From assembly GCF_008386575.1 (NCBI RefSeq), contig NZ_VUOA01000032.1, positions 1 to 64,000 on the forward strand: 64,000 nucleotides of DNA, read 5' to 3'. Shown piece by piece: positions 44,804 through 53,066 of the stretch; within the stretch, counting starts at the first letter, position 1, and each line of letters opens with the position of its first letter. A program made the position numbers and the translations under genes. Under the pieces are notes generated by a model. The model did not search any database. It was not told the origin of the DNA and worked only from the letters and a program-made list of their open reading frames with translations. This stretch comes from Salinarimonas soli. GTDB lineage: Bacteria > Pseudomonadota > Alphaproteobacteria > Rhizobiales > Beijerinckiaceae.

Positions 44804-46978
44804 TTACTCCGCGGTCCAGTCGATCTCGTCGTCGGTGTCGTCGTCGGCATCGGGGAACGGCGTGGCCACGGCGAGAGGTGAGGAAACGGTCCCCGCCTCG
44901 GCCACCGGCGCCGGAGCGGGCGCGGGCGGGACCACGACCTCGGGCCGGTCGGTCCCGCCTGCCTCCTCGTCATCGCCGGCCGGCAGCCGGGCCCTGAGGC
45001 GCTCCTCCCGGTGCCCGGTATCCGCGTCGGCGGGATCGGCCGCGAGATCGAACATCGGATCGTCCACGTGCTCGCGGAACCAGTCGACGTCGATCTGCGT
45101 GAGGCGGACGGGCTTGGCGCCGGCGAGCCGCCCCTCCTCCCGCAGGAGCCGCATCGCCTTGACGAGCGTCTCCTGCGAGACGCGCTGGTCCTTGGACGTC
45201 ATGCGCCGGGCGACTTCGACCGTGTCGCGCCACTCCTGGAGCGACACGCCGTCGGCGAGGCGGTGGTCCTCGCAGCGAATGCTCTCCCAGCGCCCCTCGT
45301 CCTCAAGGAGCACGAGGACATGCCCCAGGTCGGCGGGGTCCACCTTCACGAGGAACTCGTCGCCGAAGTGAAAGCCCTTGCGGCGGCGGATGCCCCTCAG
45401 GAGATCGGACTGGTAGCGCAGGCCCAGGAAGGTGATGCCGCTACGCTGGATCGTGCGCGGGACCACGAGGGCGATGAGCGGCGTCAGGTCCTCGGCGGAC
45501 GGCGGCAGGCGAACGCCGTAGCCCTGGAGGTCCGTCCAGCGCTGGAGCGGGGTGCGCCCCAGGAGACCGCCGTGCGGGCGGTTGTGGTAGATGTCGACGA
45601 CCCAGATCGTGAACAGCTCCACCAATTGCGCGAGGGTCAATGCCGCCCGGCCGACGCTGTCGTAGTCGCCCCGCTCGCGCACGTCCCTGAAGGTGCGGCC
45701 CGGGAGGTAGGCGCAGAAGTCGCGGGCGATGGTGCCCAGGACGCGCTCGACGATGCCCTTCAGGTGCGGGCGCCGCCGGGGCATGTACCTCAACTCGAAG
45801 CGCAACTGGCCGGCGGCGGCCTTCATCGAGCGCGAGTGGAATTCGCGGCCGTTGTCGAGCTTCACGACCTCCGGCACGCCGAACACCGGCCACGACGTCT
45901 GGACCCTGATGCCGGCGAGGTCCTTCGGCAGCACTGCCATGCGCAGGCAGTGCATGACAGACGTCCAGGACGGCCTCACGTCGGAGATGTGGAACCCGAC
46001 GATCATGCGGGTCGCGGTGCAGATGGCGACCGTGAGCCAGACCCGCTTCGTCCGCTTGCCGTTGCGCTCCTTGGCCAGGGCCCCGTCGCCGTGCACGAGG
46101 AGGACGTCGAGGGGCGTGTGGTCGACCTCGACGACCTGAAGGGGCCGGGTGGCCTTCGGCGCCGCCTTGACGTGCCGGAACAGCTCCTCGGCGGCCGCCT
46201 TGCCCTCGCGGTGGTAGACCTCGTCGAACTTCGCGACGTTGCGCGCCACCCAGCGCCGCACCGTCGAGGCCGATGGGACGTCGAGCGGCTGGACCCGGCT
46301 TTCGTTGAGCCGGCGCACGTCGTCCTGGATGAACCTCACCACGTGGGCGAGGGGGAGCTGCTCCGGCGTCAGCCAGTCCTCCCGGATGCGCCTCGCAATG
46401 ACGGCGTCGACCTCGGGGTCGATCTTCGGGCCGGCGCCGCCCTTGCGCTCCTCCAGCGGCACAAGCGCCGCCATCGAGCGGCCGGCCTTGCGCCAGCGGC
46501 GATACCACTTCTGAAGGGTCGAGCCGCCGACCTTCTCCACGCCGAGGGTCTCGGGGTCGGCCTCTTCCAGCTCCGCCTGAAGGCGACGGCGCTCGGCGGC
46601 GACCGACCTCGCGACGCTCGCGAAGCCGGCGATGGTCTTCTTCGCCGTGCCCTCGGCGAATGCGCGGTCGAATCCCTGGACATAGTCGAGGCGCCTCAGC
46701 GCCTCGTCCTGGTAGGCAACGTCGAAGCCCTCGATCTGGCGCTCCAGGTTGGCGCGCACGCCCTCGGGCAGCCCGGCCGCGAGCTCGGCGATGAGCCGGA
46801 GCCTGCGCGGCGTGGCGAAATAGAGGTCGGCGAGCTCCTGGTGCGTCTTCACGACAGTCACCGGACGCTCGCCCATGGTGCGCAACGTCACGCCGGCGTC
46901 GTCCCGGGAGAGGACCTTGTGGTGCGCGCCGTCGATGACGACGAGGGTGTCGGGCTGGAGACGGATCTGGGGAATCAT
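44804..46978 (-). CDS. tnsB: TnsB/TniA-like DDE transposase
   Basis: A 724-residue transposase of the Mu/Tn7 rve family. Helical N-terminal DNA-binding domains (about 1-260) precede the RNase H-like core with Asp286 (VVEVDHTPLD), Asp375 (VKLDNGREF) and Glu411 (HLKGIVER), giving D-35-E. A beta-barrel (Mu C-terminal like, around YQSDLLRGIRR) and an acidic Pro-rich tail follow; the tail is probably the TnsC contact. The ATG has an AGGAG Shine-Dalgarno 6 bases upstream. It would join 3' ends of the element into target DNA. Confidence 0.92.
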   Translation of the reverse strand: MIPQIRLQPDTLVVIDGAHHKVLSRDDAGVTLRTMGERPVTVVKTHQELADLYFATPRRLRLIAELAAGLPEGVRANLERQIEGFDVAYQDEALRRLDYVQGFDRAFAEGTAKKTIAGFASVARSVAAERRRLQAELEEADPETLGVEKVGGSTLQKWYRRWRKAGRSMAALVPLEERKGGAGPKIDPEVDAVIARRIREDWLTPEQLPLAHVVRFIQDDVRRLNESRVQPLDVPSASTVRRWVARNVAKFDEVYHREGKAAAEELFRHVKAAPKATRPLQVVEVDHTPLDVLLVHGDGALAKERNGKRTKRVWLTVAICTATRMIVGFHISDVRPSWTSVMHCLRMAVLPKDLAGIRVQTSWPVFGVPEVVKLDNGREFHSRSMKAAAGQLRFELRYMPRRRPHLKGIVERVLGTIARDFCAYLPGRTFRDVRERGDYDSVGRAALTLAQLVELFTIWVVDIYHNRPHGGLLGRTPLQRWTDLQGYGVRLPPSAEDLTPLIALVVPRTIQRSGITFLGLRYQSDLLRGIRRRKGFHFGDEFLVKVDPADLGHVLVLLEDEGRWESIRCEDHRLADGVSLQEWRDTVEVARRMTSKDQRVSQETLVKAMRLLREEGRLAGAKPVRLTQIDVDWFREHVDDPMFDLAADPADADTGHREERLRARLPAGDDEEAGGTDRPEVVVPPAPAPAPVAEAGTVSSPLAVATPFPDADDDTDDEIDWTAE

Positions 46979-47001
46979 CGGAACTCCTGCTGGCGGTGGA
47001 A

Positions 47002-47727
47002 CTAGGCGGGCACCCGCACGAGCGCGTGGTCGTCGAGCAGGCGGAACGGGTCGACGGGGGCGAGCTCGCCCCGGGCGACGAGGGCCAGGACGGCCCTGAA
47101 GGAGCGGTCGCCGAGCCCGGAGGCGAGCCTCAGGTCGACGATGCGCGCGTCGCCGCCGAACCGGTCGACGGTGACCCGCATGGTGTGGAGCTCGACCTCG
47201 TCGACCAGGAACGTGCGCTCGCTCGCCACAAGGGCGGCGTTGGCGAGGCGGACGGCGTCCATCGTCAGCTCGGTCCACAGCTCGAAACGGTCGTATCCGT
47301 TGGCCTTCGCCGCGGCCGCGAGGAGACCGAAGGCTCCGATGCCGCCCAGGCTCGCGACGCGCCTCGCGGGCTTGACCTGCGCGCAGACCTTGCTGCCGTC
47401 GTCGTAGCGGACCGCGAAGTCGGGACGGTGCAGGCGCCACTCGGCCCCGTCGAACCACCGGAAGGGCGCCGGCTCCTCCTGGTAGGACACGACGCACGGA
47501 TCGTCCTCGATCAGGACGATGTAGTCGCGCGCGAGGAGGCCCTCGTAGGCTACCATGCGGTAGCCCATCTGCGCCTTGCCCGACGGGTACTCGCCCGTGA
47601 TGCAGTCCCGCCTGCCGGTCACGACCCGGCGGGTGGGCTGCGGCTTGCCGACGTGGCGCGAGAGGAGCGTCGGCGTCCGCGCGACGCCGGCCCGCGAGGC
47701 GCCGGAGCGGTTGGCGTGACCGCTCAT
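47002..47727 (-). CDS. tnsA: TnsA-like endonuclease
   Basis: A 241-residue protein with the TnsA nuclease core: Glu62 in VAYEGLLARDY, Asp103 in HRPDFAVRY and Lys119 in CAQVKPARR. The spacing is close to Tn7 TnsA (E63, D114, K132). The C-terminal region (FRAVLALVARGELAPVDPFR) matches the TnsA C-terminal winged-helix that contacts TnsC. It would cut the 5' ends, allowing cut-and-paste. Its ATG overlaps the stop of the preceding gene (ATGA). Confidence 0.88.
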   Translation of the reverse strand: MSGHANRSGASRAGVARTPTLLSRHVGKPQPTRRVVTGRRDCITGEYPSGKAQMGYRMVAYEGLLARDYIVLIEDDPCVVSYQEEPAPFRWFDGAEWRLHRPDFAVRYDDGSKVCAQVKPARRVASLGGIGAFGLLAAAAKANGYDRFELWTELTMDAVRLANAALVASERTFLVDEVELHTMRVTVDRFGGDARIVDLRLASGLGDRSFRAVLALVARGELAPVDPFRLLDDHALVRVPA

Positions 47728-48542
47728 CGCAGCGTCCCCCTCTTGATGGCGGACGCGCCATCCAGAGGCTTGCGCAGGTCGAGGGACACCTCGCCGGCCA
47801 TGGCCAGCGCCATGATCGCCGCGAGGGTTCGCGAGACGCCGCGCCGGCACGCGAACCGGAGCCGGCGGTGCACCTGCCCGACGGTGGTCGGAAAGCCGAT
47901 CCGCGAGATCGCGTCCCTGGCGCGGGCCAAGTCGGCGGCGCCGGTCCCGCCGGCCTCTTCGCGGGTGTGCTCCCGCAGCATCCGGGCGTGGTTGAGCCTC
48001 GCCTGGCGCGCGAAGAGCCGCGCCTCGGTCCAGACCTCGAAGCCGACGCCGAGCTCCGCATATCCGGCCCGGACGGCACCCTCGTCGCGGATCCGGTCGG
48101 TGCCGGTCCGGTCGCGCTCCCAGGTCCACGCGAGGGCGACGGCCAAGACCGAGCCGTCGCGACGGCGCGCGACGAGGTCGGGCACGAAGGCCTGCGGGAC
48201 CATGCCGCCCCCCTGGCGCGGGTAGAGCAGCACGTGGGGACGGAGGGCGATGAGCTCGATGTCCGGGTCGCAGGCGAGGCGCTGCACCGCGGCGGTCTCC
48301 AGGGAGCAGGTCGTGGTCACGACGCCGCCGAACACCTTGCCCGTGCGCACGACGTCCGGGACGGCCGTGCGGCGGGGCCTGCGGGACTGGAGGGGAGCGG
48401 AGGCCGCGGCGAGGCCGAGGTCGGCGGGGTGGACCTGCGGCACGGCGGTGCCGGCCGCCACCGCACGGGTGGAGACCGTCGTCGCGGCGCGCCGGACGGC
48501 CGGAACGGACAGGGTGGGCACATGGTCGGTCAGGTTGCGCAT
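47724..48542 (-). CDS. Second TnsA-like protein with a degenerate active site
   Basis: A 272-residue protein directly upstream of tnsA. Alignment by eye: SLETAAVQRLACDPDIELIA (Glu82) corresponds to the TnsA Glu62 region, FVPDLVARRRDGS (Asp122) to Asp103, and VLAVALAW has Ala138 where TnsA has Lys119. Its C-terminus (RTLAAIMALAMAGEVSLDLR) resembles the TnsA C-terminal domain. So it keeps the fold and two of three catalytic residues but lacks the Lys. It may be a structural partner of TnsA. The first 60 residues are Ala/Arg-rich and probably disordered. Confidence 0.65.
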   Translation of the reverse strand: MRNLTDHVPTLSVPAVRRAATTVSTRAVAAGTAVPQVHPADLGLAAASAPLQSRRPRRTAVPDVVRTGKVFGGVVTTTCSLETAAVQRLACDPDIELIALRPHVLLYPRQGGGMVPQAFVPDLVARRRDGSVLAVALAWTWERDRTGTDRIRDEGAVRAGYAELGVGFEVWTEARLFARQARLNHARMLREHTREEAGGTGAADLARARDAISRIGFPTTVGQVHRRLRFACRRGVSRTLAAIMALAMAGEVSLDLRKPLDGASAIKRGTLR

Positions 48543-48699
48543 GGAAGACCCCGGTCGGGTTCTGAAGGGAGGGTGACGGCTGCCGGCCGTCGGCTCGGGA
48601 AGCCCGTGCCGGACCCGACCCGGGGTGCATTCCCGTTCGGGGCCGGCGCCTTGCGATTGGGTTGGGACGGCCGTGGTGGGCTTGCCGCCTTGCCGTCTG

Positions 48700-49416
48700 T
48701 CACGGCGTCCGGTCGGACGTCGGCTTGGGATCCGGGTCGCGAGCGGACCGGACGGTGGCCGCAAGCTCCCCCAGGATGGCCCGCCACCGGTCGCTCGGCG
48801 CAATGCCGGTCACCGGCCACGGTCGGCGCTCGAAGTCGTGCCGCCAGGCCCCGGCGACCTCGGCGAGGGTCTCGACGGAGATCCTCATCCGGCCCTCGTG
48901 GTCGAGGGGCGGCTTGCGCCTGGCGACCGCCGCGACGATCTCCCGGCAGGCCCGGTCCATCCACGCGTCCGGCTCGCGCCGCCAGAGGGGCCACATGGCC
49001 GGATGGTCGATGCGCACCCCGTGGTCACGGGACCAATCCGCCGCCGCGCCCGCCGACCAGAGAAGGTCGTCGTCCACGACGATGCCGGACGGTCGAACCG
49101 GGCAGGTCCAGAGCGTCGCGACCTCAGGGTGCCTGGCGTGCTCGAAGAGGGCGGCCATCGCCTCGGGCGAGGGGGCGTCCGCGCCGACCGCGGCGGCGAC
49201 GACCGCCGCGGACGTCCTGTCCCGCACGAGGGTGAGGGCGGCGCCGTGGGGCGTGGCCGGGGAGGCCAGGGCCACCGTCGACAGTCGGCGCACCAGGACG
49301 TCGACCCGGACACCGCGTGCGGTGACGAGGCTGTCGAGGCCGGCGACCGGCCCTGGCGTGCGATGCGCCGGGTCGGGGAACGGGCCGTCGCGATCCGTCT
49401 CGGGATTCTCGCTCAC
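48700..49416 (-). CDS. Hypothetical protein next to the tns module
   Basis: A 238-residue protein of unknown family. It reads as soluble alpha/beta with blocks such as GVRVDVLVRRLSTVALASPA, GIVVDDDLLWSAGAAADWSR and MRISVETLAEVAGAWRHDFE. The start codon is GTG with a GAGGGGG sequence upstream. It lies 157 bases upstream of the second TnsA-like gene on the same strand, so it may belong to the element as an accessory or cargo gene. Confidence 0.55.
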   Translation of the reverse strand: MSENPETDRDGPFPDPAHRTPGPVAGLDSLVTARGVRVDVLVRRLSTVALASPATPHGAALTLVRDRTSAAVVAAAVGADAPSPEAMAALFEHARHPEVATLWTCPVRPSGIVVDDDLLWSAGAAADWSRDHGVRIDHPAMWPLWRREPDAWMDRACREIVAAVARRKPPLDHEGRMRISVETLAEVAGAWRHDFERRPWPVTGIAPSDRWRAILGELAATVRSARDPDPKPTSDRTP

Positions 49417-49426
49417 CGGCGCCCCC

Positions 49427-49663
49427 TCAGCACTCGTGGACGACGACGTCGAGCAGCGTCAGCCCGCTCTCGTCGTCGGTCACGTGGAGGACGGGCCTGT
49501 AGGGGCGCCCCTCGGGGCCCTCCAGGAAGACCGGGAGCCCCAGGCTCGTGGTGACGGCGAAGTCCGCCTGGAACGAGACGGAGCCGCTCCGGCCCGGCCC
49601 GCGCCGGCCGGACCTATGGTTACGGCGCCTGACCTGCGCCCAGGGGTTGGTTAACTGTCTCAT
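49427..49663 (-). CDS. Small hypothetical protein
   Basis: A 78-residue protein: a very basic N-terminal third (VRRRNHRSGRRGPGRSG) followed by beta-like sequence (SVSFQADFAVTTSLGLPVFL, LHVTDDESGLTLLDVVV). Start chosen at 49663 because of a GGGAGGG ribosome-binding sequence just upstream. It ends 10 bases before the next gene on the same strand. No known family. Confidence 0.5.
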   Translation of the reverse strand: MRQLTNPWAQVRRRNHRSGRRGPGRSGSVSFQADFAVTTSLGLPVFLEGPEGRPYRPVLHVTDDESGLTLLDVVVHEC

Positions 49664-49834
49664 GACAAAAGCCCTCCCGTGCCGCGCGGACGGGCGTCCG
49701 GCGGGTTGTGGTTCGCGGTGCGTCGGGCTATTTTCGATGCGGACGATCAGGATGCGTCCGAACGGCAGTCTCCGAGTGTCCTCAAGCCATGCCCGACATG
49801 GCCTGCGATCTCGGCGACCGTGATCCGGAACGGC

Positions 49835-49854
49835 GCGTGGACAGGCGTCCACGC
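49835..49854. promoter_or_regulatory. 8-bp inverted repeat upstream of minus-strand operon
   Basis: GCGTGGAC-AGGC-GTCCACGC is a perfect inverted repeat about 170 bases upstream of the gene at 49,663. It could be an operator or a leader hairpin. Confidence 0.35.
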
Positions 49855-49922
49855 CTCGGACCGGTCATGAAGGCGGCTGTCCCGGCAAGCCGGGGCGGTG
49901 TCTGGGAAAAGCGTTCGGACAC

Positions 49923-49981
49923 GCACCGGGGTCCTGACCCTGGTGAGGGGCGTAGGGCGTGCAGGCCCTACGCCCCTTTTT
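49923..49981 (+). terminator. Tandem hairpin plus T tract; intrinsic terminator of an unseen RNA
   Basis: The first stem is CACCGGGGTC/GACCCTGGTG (49923-49944, one G-T wobble). The second is GGGGCGTAGGG...CCCTACGCCCC (about 49947-49975) followed by TTTTT. This is a textbook intrinsic terminator on the plus strand, but no plus-strand gene precedes it. The likely explanation is a small structured RNA encoded within about 200 bases upstream. Confidence 0.7.
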
Positions 49982-50087
49982 CATGTCCTTCCGCCCCGAC
50001 CGCCGGGACCCTCCACCTCCGCCAGTTGTGTTCCACCGCCGAACAGGATTGGCGAATGGAACCTCGTGGGCATAACCTCCCCCCGGA

Positions 50088-50138
50088 CCGTGTCGCCGGA
50101 CGCCATCCACGTGCGTGGAGAGGCGACCGGCGACACGG
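50088..50138. repeat. 12-bp perfect inverted repeat (stem-loop)
   Basis: CCGTGTCGCCGG (50088-50099) and CCGGCGACACGG (50127-50138) are perfect inverted repeats around a 27-base loop that itself contains CCAC-GTGC-GTGG. It could be a structured RNA element, a protein-binding site or a recombination site. Confidence 0.5.
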
Positions 50139-50543
50139 CTTAAGGCCGGTACGCCAGGGTGCAGCCGAGCGCCGCCCCGAAGGACGTCGGATCAGTCCGT
50201 TGCTTGGAGATCAGGCGGAGCTCTGCGCTACGACGCCTTCTTGGGAAGGCAGCCGGCGCGCAAAGGCGACCGTCCGATCCCGCTCGCGCGGGGACGTGTG
50301 TTCTCGGCTTTTCCCATGTCAGAACCATAAGGCGCGAACGCGCCATTTGGAAGATACCCGGAGCGAATATCCTTCGTCAGGCCGGGCGCATCAACCTGTA
50401 TGGTGAATCTTCGGCAATACCAATCGATTCAATCGCTATAAGCAGACCGGGTTGATGGCATCATCATACTCAATGCAGGCCTGGTCAACATGTAGATAAC
50501 TTCATCATGGTGAATCGATTTCCAGCGCTTTGGCTCGGGAGAG

Positions 50544-51479
50544 CTATGGAGCAAAATTAACTGAGACATCATCATCTGCATCCAGCGCTTCGTCTGCTTC
50601 CAACTCTCTAGCGATCATGCGGTCGAAGGTGTCACCCGCGAGGGCGGTGAACGCCGGCAGGGTCTGCTCGTCGAGGCAGTGGATGGGTTGCCCGGTATGG
50701 AAGCAGCGCCGAACGGAGGGCCCATCGTCCACGCCGGGCCGGGGTGCCATTCTCACGCTTGATCCATGGAGGTGGGCCAGCAGCCCTGGAACCAAGGGCC
50801 TCACCTCGCGAAACAGGCGCTGTCTGATGTCCTCGGAAGTGATGAAGCCATGCGGCAGGGCCGGAAAGACCCTTTCGAGCACGCGAGCAAGACCCTCGAC
50901 CTCGCTCGTCGCGACTACCCAGCGGTTGAGCCCGGTAAGGTGCATCCGGACAAGCCCGCTCGGAGTGCCGAACAGCTTGGGAGCCTCGCCCTTCAGCGCG
51001 CGCTCGGCTATGTGCCGCCATGCCTGGGCCATGACCTTCGGATCGACACGACCGGCAAGGAGTTCGGCAGCCTCGCACAGCATGAGCCATCCAGGTGGGC
51101 GCGGCAGGCGCTGTGGCGGGGGCTCGACGGACGCGACGATCAACGGCAGGGCACTTTCGTGGAGGCACCACCGGTCCACTCCCTTGATCCTGCACGCGGC
51201 CATGCGAATGACCTCGCCGCCGAGCGTCACGGAATGCCCCTCGCTGCACTCGGCGACCAAGTCCGCCCATATCCTTTGGAATGCGTGAGTTTTGAAGCTC
51301 AACCCCGTGCGGCCACTGACCTCGCGCATCGATAGCCACTCGGACGTCTTTGGCGCAGCACCGGGGATGCGCCGCTCCCGTCTCGCCCAGGACTCCCGTA
51401 TGGCGAGGGAGCGGACCGAAACGACTCGGTTCCCATGATCGCTGGAAGCCTCCTCTGCGCCCATGCGGAAGTCCGACAC
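50544..51479 (-). CDS. Hypothetical protein with repeated HTH-like segments
   Basis: A 311-residue protein of unknown family. At least three segments read as helix-turn-helix-like: WLSMREVSGRTGLSFKTHAF near residue 50, MLCEAAELLAGRVDPKVMAQ near 140 and FITSEDIRQRLFREV near 225. The style recalls the repeated HTH modules in the TniQ C-terminus. Start is GTG at 51479 or the ATG five codons in. The C-terminus is acidic. A DNA-binding role in the element or its cargo is inference. Confidence 0.55.
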   Translation of the reverse strand: MSDFRMGAEEASSDHGNRVVSVRSLAIRESWARRERRIPGAAPKTSEWLSMREVSGRTGLSFKTHAFQRIWADLVAECSEGHSVTLGGEVIRMAACRIKGVDRWCLHESALPLIVASVEPPPQRLPRPPGWLMLCEAAELLAGRVDPKVMAQAWRHIAERALKGEAPKLFGTPSGLVRMHLTGLNRWVVATSEVEGLARVLERVFPALPHGFITSEDIRQRLFREVRPLVPGLLAHLHGSSVRMAPRPGVDDGPSVRRCFHTGQPIHCLDEQTLPAFTALAGDTFDRMIARELEADEALDADDDVSVNFAP

Positions 51480-51686
51480 CGCTCATCCCCGAATCCAGTT
51501 GTGCCTCAAGGCTTGATCCGGGGCACGCAGGCGACAATGGGCGCCTGCGACGGGTCGGCGCTGGGATCGTGCTTGTCGGCTTGAGCGAGCCCGGACCTGG
51601 ATGGTGGAGCCGTTCTAGAACCCGGGACTCGGCAATGTGGACGTCGCAAGCGCGGGGGCGAGAACCCGCTCCGCAGCACCTACCCC

Positions 51687-52073
51687 TCAGATCAGGTTGT
51701 CACCGTCGACCTTGACGGCGAACGCCCGCTCGACGCCGCACTGGTTCGCGAGACGCAACGCGGTGGGCAGATCGCACCCCCAGTCGTCGAAGCCCGGATC
51801 GAGCAGCATTGCCGTCTCGATGACCTCCGAAGGGTCCTGCCCGTCGTCGTGGAGCACGTCCCACACCGCGGGATGGCGCGCGTCGGCGGCCGGCGGTCCA
51901 GCGACGCGCCGTCGCGCGACGCACGTCCTGGATCGCGCTGTGACCGCGGCCCCGGGTTCGCGCTGCCGCACCCCCGTCCTAGGGACCCCGCGAACCCTGC
52001 GCCGGCCGCGCTCGGCCCTGGCACGCCCGTCCTTCGCCGCGGCGGCGCCGCGCTCCCTCATCGCCTGGGGCAT
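51687..52073 (-). CDS. Hypothetical small protein, end of the ParA-like operon
   Basis: A 128-residue protein: an Arg/Ala-rich N-terminal 65 residues of low complexity followed by a compact acidic C-terminal part (AVWDVLHDDGQDPSEVIETA, GCDLPTALRLANQCGVERA). The ATG has a GAGAGGTAAG ribosome-binding sequence and lies 22 bases after the stop of the upstream ParA-like gene. No known family. Confidence 0.5.
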   Translation of the reverse strand: MPQAMRERGAAAAKDGRARAERGRRRVRGVPRTGVRQREPGAAVTARSRTCVARRRVAGPPAADARHPAVWDVLHDDGQDPSEVIETAMLLDPGFDDWGCDLPTALRLANQCGVERAFAVKVDGDNLI

Positions 52074-52095
52074 CGCTTACCTCTCTTTCGCGGCA

Positions 52096-52953
52096 TCAGA
52101 CGCGCAGCGCCCGGGCCAGGCTGCCGCACACGGCCTGCGGGCCGAGCGCGGCACCCGGCGCCCGAGCATGGCGCCGCGTCGCGACGGGGCCACGGGCGAC
52201 GGGCCGGCGCGCGGGGGACGTCACGGGGCGGGCCCGGACCTCCACGGCATCGGGCGCGAGCCGGTCGTACGCTTCCGCGAGGGACCGCAGGAGGGCCTGC
52301 GGCTCCCTGGGCGCAGTCTCGGCGTCGCCGAGGAGTTTCGCGAAGGCCACTCGGTCGAGGGGTCGACGGGGATCGACCGACGCGGCCACCATGGCCGCAG
52401 TCATCAGCACCGCCCGGCGCTGCAGCCGGGCCGACGTGATCCCGACCATCATCGCCCGCGAGTCCTGGCCGCAGAGGCAGGGCATCTTCACGGGCAGCAC
52501 GAGCCCGAGGGGCGAACGGCCGGGAACGCCCGTGTCGCCGTCGCAGGCCAGGATCCAAGGCGCGGCGCCGGCATCCCCCGGTCGACGCGCGGCCCTCCTC
52601 GACTCGTCCGTGGCCATAAAGTCGCGCCCGCAGGGAAGGACCCTCAGGTCGGCACGGGCGGAGAGCGCAGACGCGCCGAGCAGCTCGAACGGCAGCGCGA
52701 GCACCACATCGCGCCCGGCCGCGACCGCGTCGTCGAGCACGGTCCCGAGGTCGTGGGCGGCGCGCGGACCCATCGCGACGTGGGCCACCTTGACGGCGGG
52801 AAGGGAACCGGTGCGGATCGTATCGCCCGCGCGCGAGCCGTCCGCCGGCACCTGGACCAGGAGGACGGACTGGTCGACGCGGGCGAGGGTGTCGGCCGTG
52901 AGAACCGCCGCGTGAGCGGCGCTGGGGTGGTCGGAGTAGAAGGCAATGATCAT
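52096..52953 (-). CDS. ParA/MinD-like protein lacking the P-loop (paralogue 1)
   Basis: A 285-residue protein. The start (MIIAFYSDHPSAAHAAVLTA, then VDQSVLLVQVP) lines up with ParA N-termini, but the KGGxGKT signature is replaced by a non-GK loop, so it should not bind ATP in the usual way. VLDDAVAAGRDVVLALPFEL then ADLRVLPCG resembles the ParA Walker B/switch II region. It is paralogous to the gene at 56,093: both share AF near the start, SV(L/I)(L/V)V-x-VP and PWIL blocks. A strong palindrome lies 39 bases upstream. Confidence 0.6.
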   Translation of the reverse strand: MIIAFYSDHPSAAHAAVLTADTLARVDQSVLLVQVPADGSRAGDTIRTGSLPAVKVAHVAMGPRAAHDLGTVLDDAVAAGRDVVLALPFELLGASALSARADLRVLPCGRDFMATDESRRAARRPGDAGAAPWILACDGDTGVPGRSPLGLVLPVKMPCLCGQDSRAMMVGITSARLQRRAVLMTAAMVAASVDPRRPLDRVAFAKLLGDAETAPREPQALLRSLAEAYDRLAPDAVEVRARPVTSPARRPVARGPVATRRHARAPGAALGPQAVCGSLARALRV

Positions 52954-52991
52954 CTGTCACTCCCTTGCGACGGTGCGGCGTGCACCGTATG

Positions 52992-53013
52992 TCGATATTT
53001 CTAGAACTATCGA
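52992..53013. promoter_or_regulatory. 22-bp palindrome, candidate operator
   Basis: TCGATA-T-TTCTAGAA-C-TATCGA, symmetric except for one base pair in the middle of each half. It is an AT-rich island between the exonuclease gene and the ParA-like gene, positioned as an operator for the latter. Confidence 0.5.
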
Positions 53014-53066
53014 AATGATAAAGCTAGAGGGATCGTGGGGCCGATGGCGCCCTTCGTGCCCGCTGG

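Larger units (their letters stand above)
49664..50543. other. 880-base gene-free region with strong hairpins
   Basis: No supported gene on either strand. It holds three notable structures, listed separately: an 8-bp inverted repeat (49835-49854), a tandem hairpin ending in a T tract (49923-49981) and a 12-bp stem (50088-50138). The part from 50,340 to 50,540 is AT-richer and has no clear feature. Confidence 0.6.

Noticed and set aside
49548-49823. Plus-strand open frame before the terminator at 49,981
   Set aside because: No ribosome-binding site, Arg/Ser/Pro-rich shadow composition, and overlap with a better-supported minus-strand gene.
41035-50543. CRISPR-associated transposon
   Set aside because: No Cas gene and no array of evenly spaced repeats is present; the four 18-bp repeats have irregular spacing and no spacer-like units.
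52058-52960. 300-codon alternative minus-strand frame over the ParA-like gene
   Set aside because: It is Arg/Gly/Pro-rich and motif-free, while the other frame has hydrophobic strands and a paralogue.
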